The notes below the pieces were generated by a model. The model ran no database searches. It was not told the origin of the DNA and saw only the letters and a program-made list of their open reading frames with translations. Of a DNA stretch of 11,651 bases, positions 6,900 to 11,651 are shown one piece after another. The first letter of the stretch is position 1; each line of letters starts with the position of its first letter. Source of the stretch: Pseudomonadota bacterium (lineage in GTDB: Bacteria; Pseudomonadota; Gammaproteobacteria; Pseudomonadales; Oceanobacteraceae); contig JAEWQT010000117.1 in assembly GCA_023399105.1 (NCBI GenBank), forward strand, positions 1 to 11,651. Reading direction: 5' to 3'. A program made the position numbers and the translations under genes.

Positions 6900-7984
6900 T
6901 GACCGCTAAACGTTGCCCGGTTTGTCGCCACAGTTTACTGACGCCGACCCAACACCATGGCCAGGAAATTGATGTCTGCCATCATTGTGGTGGCCTGTGG
7001 TTTGAAAAAGATGAAATGAACAGCGTGTTGTCGGCCATTGATAATGGCCACGACAATGTCGATTTTTCCGGTCAACTGGGGAAACGCCTGGGTCTGGCTG
7101 AACGTCAATGTCCTGACTGCCGCAAATCGTTGCAGCATTACCAGTTGCTGGAACAGTACGACCTGGAAGTGGATGTCTGTCATGGCTGCGACGGTGTATG
7201 GATTGATCAGGATGAAATTGCCGCCGTGCAACAATCGCCAAGGCTGCGCGAAACCCTGGAGAAACTGAACACCCAACCCAACTGGAAAAGCTGGGTCTTT
7301 CAGTTTCTGTCGCAAATGCCGGTGGAGTACAACATCCGCCCGCATCGTACGCCCTGGGTTACCTGGGCGCTTATTGTGATTAATGTACTGATTTATTTCT
7401 CTTACGCTGGCAGCGACAACAGCATGATGGCAGCCATTACCCATTTTGGCAGCACCCCGGCGGAACTGGCGAACGGTGAACGGTGGTGGACGCCATTAAG
7501 CGCAACCTTCCTGCACGGCAGCTTGCTGCACCTGGCGGGTAATATGTATTTCCTGTGGCTGACCGGCGACAACCTCGAAGATGCGCTGGGCCACTGGCGT
7601 TTTCTCGGGCTGTATCTATTGTGCGGACTCGGTGCCGGTTTCATCAGCGTGCTGATGAACTGGAACAGCGATATTCCCAGTGTCGGTGCCAGTGGTGCCA
7701 TTGCCGGTTTATTCGGCATGTATATGCTGTGGTTCCGCCACGCCAGCCTGACGTTTATGATCATTGTGTGGCAGAAAAAACTGTCGCCCTTCTGGTATTT
7801 CGGTATCTGGCTGGGCCTTAACCTGCTGGGCATGCTGAGCAATGAAGGTGGGGTGGATTATTGGGCCCACGTTGGAGGGTTTATCATCGGTATTATTATC
7901 GGTCTGAGCATGCACCGCTGGGTGATGGCAAAGAACCCGTTATTGCCCTTACTGGCGCAACCACAGGCGCGGGTTTTACGCTGA
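6899..7984 (+). CDS. rhomboid intramembrane serine protease with two N-terminal zinc ribbons
   Basis: This 361-residue fusion begins with two TFIIB-type zinc ribbons (zf-TFIIB, PF13453-like): C6/C9 with C27/C30, and C71/C74 with C94/C97, each ending in a G(L/V)W(F/I)..DE block. A linker near 115-150 leads to a six-helix rhomboid (S54) domain. Its marks are HGSLLHLAGNMYFLW (206-220; H206, H211 and N215), the nucleophile motif GASG with S265, and helix-6 YWAHVGG with H324. The Ser-His dyad is intact, so it should cleave transmembrane helices in the inner membrane, with the ribbons in the cytosol. The ATG at 6899 overlaps the preceding stop by one base and has GGAGGG eight bases upstream. A strong hairpin follows at 8017-8045. 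The ribbons may bind protein, metal or nucleic acid; their role is unknown. Confidence 0.92.
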   Translation: MTAKRCPVCRHSLLTPTQHHGQEIDVCHHCGGLWFEKDEMNSVLSAIDNGHDNVDFSGQLGKRLGLAERQCPDCRKSLQHYQLLEQYDLEVDVCHGCDGVWIDQDEIAAVQQSPRLRETLEKLNTQPNWKSWVFQFLSQMPVEYNIRPHRTPWVTWALIVINVLIYFSYAGSDNSMMAAITHFGSTPAELANGERWWTPLSATFLHGSLLHLAGNMYFLWLTGDNLEDALGHWRFLGLYLLCGLGAGFISVLMNWNSDIPSVGASGAIAGLFGMYMLWFRHASLTFMIIVWQKKLSPFWYFGIWLGLNLLGMLSNEGGVDYWAHVGGFIIGIIIGLSMHRWVMAKNPLLPLLAQPQARVLR

Positions 7985-8016
7985 GCCGATAGCTGAAATC
8001 ATTAAAGGGGATGAAC

Positions 8017-8045
8017 AATCAGCCCACCAACAGGGTGGGCTGATT
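8017..8045. terminator. perfect 12-bp hairpin between converging genes
   Basis: AATCAGCCCACC (8017-8028) and GGTGGGCTGATT (8034-8045) pair perfectly around a 5-base loop. It lies between the rhomboid stop (7984) and the crotonase stop (8053, minus strand), so it can serve both. Only two T's follow on either strand, so termination may need help or the hairpin may mostly block exonucleases. Confidence 0.7.
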
Positions 8046-8052
8046 AAGGTGT

Positions 8053-8871
8053 TTATAAAAACGAGCTGCGGTCCCGAAAGGGCTTCGGCTCTTTATCTTT
8101 ACCCGCCAGGCCATTGGCCATGGCAATTTTCTGATTTTTACGTCCCAGTAACCGTGCCTGTACCCAACGCTCCCAGCGCAGCGCTTTCCAGGTATCGGCT
8201 TTCCAGGTTTTCTTGAATAAATATTTGGTGGCGGCAATGGCATCCGGGGATTTGCTGGCAATAACCTCGGCCAGTTTTTCCGCTTCGGCCAGCGGATCGG
8301 CAGCGAGCTTACTGATCAGACCGTATTCATAACCTTCGGTGGCCGGAAACTGACGGCCGGTCATGGTGAGTTCCTGAGCAATATCCACCCGCGTTAAGCG
8401 CGATAATGTGGCCATACCACTCATGTCCGGAATCAGGCCCCATTTCATTTCCATAATCGACAGGTTGGCGTCCGGTGTGGCGATGCGGTAATCGCAGGCC
8501 AGCGCAATCTGCATGCCGCCACCGAAGCAATTACCGTGAATAGCGCAGATGACCGGCACCGGCAGATCGCGCCAGCAATGCGCAATTTCCTGCGCCAGAT
8601 TCTGTTTGGTCCAGGGCCATTTCAGAAAGACTTTCGGAATCATCATCGGATCTTTGGCCACGGCTTTGAAATCCAGCCCGGCGCAGAACGATTCGCCTCG
8701 GGCAGCCAGAATCACCGCGCGCACGCTGCGATTTTTCCGCAGCGCTTTGGCGGTGGCGACCATTTCCTTAAACATGGCCATGTCCAGACCATTGAGTTTT
8801 TCCGGGCGGTTCAGCCATACCCAGGCAATATGACCGCGAATTTCACACACAACCCGTTGTTCAGTGCTCAT
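8053..8871 (-). CDS. crotonase/enoyl-CoA hydratase-isomerase family protein
   Basis: This 272-residue protein is of normal crotonase length and acts on acyl-CoA thioesters. The oxyanion-hole segments are SFCAGLDF (61-68) and IHGNCFGGGMQIALACDY (111-128). At the site of the first catalytic glutamate of enoyl-CoA hydratase (E144 in rat) there is Q121. The second is retained as E141, and D149 follows eight residues later, the E...D spacing of dienoyl-CoA isomerase. Plain hydration of 2-enoyl-CoA is therefore uncertain; an isomerase or another crotonase reaction is possible. I chose the ATG at 8871 because AGGAAAGG lies just upstream; an in-frame ATG at 8919 would add 16 residues without family likeness. 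The gene lies 133 bases downstream of hemH on the same strand and may share its transcript, though the functions do not obviously connect. Confidence 0.85.
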   Translation of the reverse strand: MSTEQRVVCEIRGHIAWVWLNRPEKLNGLDMAMFKEMVATAKALRKNRSVRAVILAARGESFCAGLDFKAVAKDPMMIPKVFLKWPWTKQNLAQEIAHCWRDLPVPVICAIHGNCFGGGMQIALACDYRIATPDANLSIMEMKWGLIPDMSGMATLSRLTRVDIAQELTMTGRQFPATEGYEYGLISKLAADPLAEAEKLAEVIASKSPDAIAATKYLFKKTWKADTWKALRWERWVQARLLGRKNQKIAMANGLAGKDKEPKPFRDRSSFL

Positions 8872-9004
8872 AACCCTTTCCTGTTTGTTCAGTCTGCCCC
8901 GGAGGCCATCAGCCGGCATGATTCCACAGCCGGAACGCCCGCGCCATGATCATTCCAAACATTGGCGCAACCGTAATTAACAGCACCATGTCTGGATCTG
9001 GCGG

Positions 9005-10000
9005 TTATTCCCAACCAGCGCTGTGTTCCCGCACCAAGGCTGATAGCAGATCAATATGGTCGGGGCGGTCGTTCAGGCAGGGAATGTAGTGGTAGTCCTT
9101 GCCGCCGCTGTGCAGGAAGAGTTCGCGGTTCTCCACGTCCAGTTCTTCCAGAGTTTCCAGGCAATCGGCAGCAAAGGCCGGGCTGATGACATCGACCCGC
9201 CCCACCCCCTCTTTGCCCCAGGCTTCCAGCGTGTAATCGGTATAGGGCTTCACCCATTCTTCCCGGCCAAAGCGCGACTGGAAGGTACAGAGCCACTGAT
9301 CGTCATTCAGCCCCAGCTCTTTGGCGACGGCCGCAGCAGTGGCGCGGCACTGCGACGGATAGGGGTCGCCACGGTCTTCGTAGCGCTGCGGAATGCCGTG
9401 AAACGACAGCATCAGCTTATCGCCGCTGCCATGCTGCGCCCGGTATTCCCGCACCGAGTCGGCCAGAGCCTTAATGTATTGCGGATGCAGGTGGTATTCG
9501 TTTACCCAGCGGGTTTCCGGCAGATGCGGGCAAGCTTTTAAACCTGATGCCAGACGGTCATACACCGCGGCAGTGGTACTGGACGAAAACTGCGGATACA
9601 GCGGCAGCACCAGCATACGGCTGACACCAGCAGCCCGCAGCTCACGACCGGCCTGTTCCATGCTGGGTTCGCCGTAGGTCATGGCGAGCGTTACCGGAAT
9701 ATCACAGCCGTATTGCTCTTTTAACGCAGCAGCCAGCGCCTGTTGCTGACGGCGGGAAATGGCCAGCAGTGGTGACCCCTCTTCCGTCCACACCGAGGCG
9801 TAGGCTTTGGCCACCCGACGCGGACGGAAGCGCAGAATAATCCCGTGCAGAATCAGCCACCACAGCGGGCGTGGTACATCCACCACCCGTTTGTCCCACA
9901 GAAACTCGGCCAGATATTCCCGTACGGCGGCGGTGGTCGGCGCTTTCGGGGTACCCAGATTCACCAGCAACACACCAAAGGGGGGACGTTGAGCTGTCAC
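9005..10000 (-). CDS. hemH: ferrochelatase
   Basis: Ferrochelatase inserts Fe2+ into protoporphyrin IX, the last step of protoheme synthesis, at or near the inner membrane. From GTG at 10000 it has 331 residues, normal for proteobacteria. Family marks are the N-terminal GVLLVNLGTP (9-18), MTYGEPS (108-113), PLYPQFSSSTTAAV (133-146), the signature LSFHGIPQRYEDRGDPY (198-214) with metal-site H201, and SPAFAADCLETLEEL (273-287) with acidic catalytic E282/E285/E286. The GTG is chosen because AGGAG lies eight bases upstream and homology begins directly after; the in-frame ATG at 10078 would add 26 unsupported residues. No C-terminal Fe-S cysteine cluster is visible. It diverges from the MFS exporter gene and precedes the crotonase gene. 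Confidence 0.95.
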   Translation of the reverse strand: MTAQRPPFGVLLVNLGTPKAPTTAAVREYLAEFLWDKRVVDVPRPLWWLILHGIILRFRPRRVAKAYASVWTEEGSPLLAISRRQQQALAAALKEQYGCDIPVTLAMTYGEPSMEQAGRELRAAGVSRMLVLPLYPQFSSSTTAAVYDRLASGLKACPHLPETRWVNEYHLHPQYIKALADSVREYRAQHGSGDKLMLSFHGIPQRYEDRGDPYPSQCRATAAAVAKELGLNDDQWLCTFQSRFGREEWVKPYTDYTLEAWGKEGVGRVDVISPAFAADCLETLEELDVENRELFLHSGGKDYHYIPCLNDRPDHIDLLSALVREHSAGWE

Positions 10001-10178
10001 AGTCGGTTCTCCTGCCTTGTATAAGTTTTGTTGAAGTTTAACTGAGCGGCCGGGCCGGGTCATCCACAGCCTTTGCATGCTTCTGATAGCCCGTATTAAT
10101 TAAGCAGCCCTTCCGCAGTGCCTGACGGCTCAACAGTGCGTTCCGTTTACTCGACTCGGCAACCCCACTCATAGCCGT

Positions 10179-10191
10179 TACAATGATCATT
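10179..10191 (+). promoter_or_regulatory. -10-like box overlapping a 10-bp palindrome ahead of the MFS gene
   Basis: TACAAT (10179-10184) resembles a -10 box, and AATGATCATT (10182-10191) is a perfect palindrome overlapping it, 25 bases before the ATG at 10217. I found no convincing -35. The core looks somewhat like half of a Fur box but lacks its length, so no regulator is assigned. The rest of the 216-base divergent region with hemH shows nothing else clear. Confidence 0.3.
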
Positions 10192-10216
10192 CTTTTTCTG
10201 TTCCACCGGATTCCCC

Positions 10217-11416
10217 ATGCCCGCCCTTACCTTGCCATTGCCCGTTCTGCTGGCGATGTTGACGGCTATTTCTCCATTGGCCGTGGATATGTATCTGCCT
10301 GCCATGGCCATGATGGCCAGCGATCTCGAGACTGATATTCATTGGGTCGAATTATCGGTCAGCGCCTACCTGATCGGCTTCGCCATCGGCCAGCTCAGTG
10401 GTGGTCCGCTGTCCGACCGCTGGGGCCGCAAACCTCTGATTATCAGCGGTCTGCTGATCTTTACCATCAGCAGTTTCTTCCTTATCAGTACGGCAGACCT
10501 GACCCAGCTGTTATGGCTGCGGGTACTGCAGGCGCTCGGCGGCGGCTTAGCCACCGTTAATGCCGCTGCCATTGTGCGCGATCTGTTCCGCGGCGCCGAC
10601 GTCGCCCGCACCCTGTCGATGGTCGCCATGATTACCATGATGGCACCGCTGTTAGCACCAGTACTGGGGGCCATTACGCTGAACTTCAGTGGCTGGCGTA
10701 CGATCTTCTTAACACTCACGGCTTACGGTGGCATTGCGCTGTTGCTGCTCAGCTGGCAATTACCGGAAAGCCACCCACCGGCTGCCCGCCATAAGCGCTG
10801 GCCCTGGCAGGATTACCGCCGGGTTATCGGCCACCCCCGGGCGCGGCGTATTCTGCTGGCCCTGAGCCTGTCATACAGTGGCATGTTTATCTTTATTACG
10901 GCATCGCCCTATCTGTACCTGGAACATTTCGGCCAGTCGCCAGAGCGTTTTCCGTGGCTGTTCGGCGCCAATATTCTGGTGATGATGGCCATGAACCGCC
11001 TGAACATTGCACTGCTGAACCGCTACCACAGCCAGGTCATTCTGCGTGCGGGCTTAACGCTGCAGGCCGCCTGTGCCTCGTTGCTGGTGCTGAGCTTTGC
11101 GTTGCTACCCCAGGCCAGCCTGTGGCTGATTTTGCCGTTGATTATGGTGTTTATCGGTAGCCTGGGCCTGATTGGTGCCAATGCCATTGCGATGGTACTG
11201 CACCACTTCCGTGACATCAGCGCCACCGCTAATGCCCTGGCCGGCGTATTGCAGTTCTGTGGCGGCGCCCTGGCCGGACTGATCTGGTCGCAGTTACACG
11301 ATGGCTCGCCGCTGCCCATGGTTGGCCTGATGCTGGTTACGGCGACGCTGGCATTGCTGATGTTGTTTCACTTACCTGCAGAACAAAGCAGTGATTGCAA
11401 CGAACCTGTGCGCTGA
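10217..11416 (+). CDS. Bcr/CflA-family MFS drug exporter
   Basis: This 399-residue inner-membrane protein, with about twelve hydrophobic segments, belongs to the Bcr/CflA branch (DHA1) of the major facilitator superfamily; members export drugs such as bicyclomycin or chloramphenicol by proton antiport. Visible marks are SPLAVDMYLPA (19-29) in helix 1 with the subfamily's conserved aspartate D24, motif A GPLSDRWGRKP (63-73) between helices 2 and 3, LRVLQALGGG with its arginine in helix 4, and MAPLLAPVLGA resembling motif C in helix 5. The ATG at 10217 lacks a clear Shine-Dalgarno but begins just before helix 1, as expected. A TetR gene follows 69 bases downstream on the same strand, which may control this exporter as well as itself. 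The substrate cannot be told. Confidence 0.92.
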   Translation: MPALTLPLPVLLAMLTAISPLAVDMYLPAMAMMASDLETDIHWVELSVSAYLIGFAIGQLSGGPLSDRWGRKPLIISGLLIFTISSFFLISTADLTQLLWLRVLQALGGGLATVNAAAIVRDLFRGADVARTLSMVAMITMMAPLLAPVLGAITLNFSGWRTIFLTLTAYGGIALLLLSWQLPESHPPAARHKRWPWQDYRRVIGHPRARRILLALSLSYSGMFIFITASPYLYLEHFGQSPERFPWLFGANILVMMAMNRLNIALLNRYHSQVILRAGLTLQAACASLLVLSFALLPQASLWLILPLIMVFIGSLGLIGANAIAMVLHHFRDISATANALAGVLQFCGGALAGLIWSQLHDGSPLPMVGLMLVTATLALLMLFHLPAEQSSDCNEPVR

Positions 11417-11431
11417 TGAAACAATAAGGGC

Positions 11432-11460
11432 TTGATCTCTGAGTCTGCCCGAAACAGAAT
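11432..11460 (+). promoter_or_regulatory. promoter candidate for the TetR gene
   Basis: TTGATC (11432-11437) and CAGAAT (11455-11460) are spaced by exactly 17 bases, a plausible sigma70 promoter with a moderate -10. The -10 runs into the palindrome at 11457-11472, so repressor binding there would block RNA polymerase. Confidence 0.5.
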
Positions 11461-11472
11461 GAACGTTCATTC
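11457..11472. promoter_or_regulatory. perfect 16-bp palindrome, probable TetR operator
   Basis: GAATGAACGTTCATTC is a perfect 16-bp palindrome with an AACGTT centre, typical in size and symmetry for a TetR-family dimer site. It covers the end of the probable -10 box and the predicted transcription start, 13 bases before the TetR start codon. This fits negative autoregulation. Confidence 0.7.
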
Positions 11473-11484
11473 CGGATGGTCTCC

Positions 11485-11651
11485 ATGGACAAACGCGAAC
11501 AAATTCTTGAAGCCACCGCCGATCTGATTGCTGAGCAGGGTCTGCAGGATTGCCCGATGGCCAAAGTCGCTCGTCATGCCGGCTGTGGCGCGGGTACGAT
11601 TTATCGTTACTTCAGCACCAAAGAAGAACTGGTGCAGCAGCTGTATCTGCA
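11485..11651 (+). CDS. TetR-family transcriptional regulator, 5' part only
   Basis: Only the first 55 codons are in the window; the gene runs off its end. The residues show the TetR N-terminal helix-turn-helix: REQILEATADLIAEQGL (helix 1), MAKVARHAGCGAGTIYRYF (helices 2-3) and STKEELVQQLYL (helix 4). TIYRYF with the following KEEL is highly characteristic. The ligand-binding part is not visible, so the inducer is unknown. The start is ATG at 11485, with CCGGA eight bases upstream; an in-frame ATG at 11476 would add MVS and cannot be excluded. The palindrome at 11457-11472 is the likely binding site. The gene may regulate the Bcr/CflA exporter upstream, though that gene has no copy of this palindrome in front of it. 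Confidence 0.9.
   Translation, partial: MDKREQILEATADLIAEQGLQDCPMAKVARHAGCGAGTIYRYFSTKEELVQQLYL

Noticed and set aside
8871..8919. Longer N-terminus for the crotonase-family protein from ATG 8919
   Set aside because: The extra 16 residues do not resemble the family, and the ATG at 8871 has a good ribosome site.
10000..10078. Longer ferrochelatase from ATG 10078
   Set aside because: GTG at 10000 has AGGAG eight bases upstream and starts where homology starts.
10179..10191. A formal Fur box call
   Set aside because: Only ten symmetric bases; a 19-bp Fur site is not present.
1..11651. CRISPR arrays, insertion sequences, tRNA or rRNA genes
   Set aside because: No regularly spaced repeats, transposase motifs, terminal repeats or tRNA-like folds were seen on reading both strands.

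Overview
The window looks like chromosomal DNA of a marine-type gammaproteobacterium. The Oceanospirillales/Pseudomonadales are my best guess. This rests on the housekeeping set (Rnk, a 387-residue pseudomonad-type ornithine/lysine decarboxylase, ferrochelatase, Bcr/CflA exporter), moderately high GC, and close packing of genes with strong hairpins between converging pairs. I see no phage, transposon, CRISPR or tRNA/rRNA sequence.

Layout, left to right. (1) A minus-strand PF10118-type 'metal-dependent hydrolase' (29-745) has a disrupted 5' end: an amber codon and a T7 run sit where the family's N-terminus should be. It diverges from (2) a plus-strand RsmB/NOP-type rRNA m5C methyltransferase (852-2243). 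A perfect 11-bp bidirectional terminator (2286-2319) separates that gene from (3) the converging minus-strand ornithine/lysine decarboxylase (2342-3505). (4) A 261-base divergent region with a 7-7-7 inverted repeat and alternative leader hairpins leads into (5) an MsbA-like ABC exporter half-transporter (3767-5611). (6) Nested hairpins precede rnk (5766-6167). (7) A promoter and strong ribosome site drive a two-gene operon: an unrecognised single-pass membrane protein (6279-6899), overlapping by one base a zinc-ribbon/rhomboid protease fusion (6899-7984). (8) A perfect 12-bp hairpin separates this from the converging minus-strand crotonase-family gene (8053-8871), which lies downstream of hemH ferrochelatase (9005-10000). 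(9) Divergent from hemH is a Bcr/CflA drug exporter (10217-11416), followed by (10) the start of a TetR regulator (11485 to the window end). A perfect 16-bp palindrome lies on that regulator's probable promoter.

Most genes are independent housekeeping or accessory units. The best functional pairings are the translationally coupled membrane protein plus zinc-ribbon rhomboid protease, which is the most likely place for an undescribed system, and the exporter followed by an apparently self-regulated TetR repressor.
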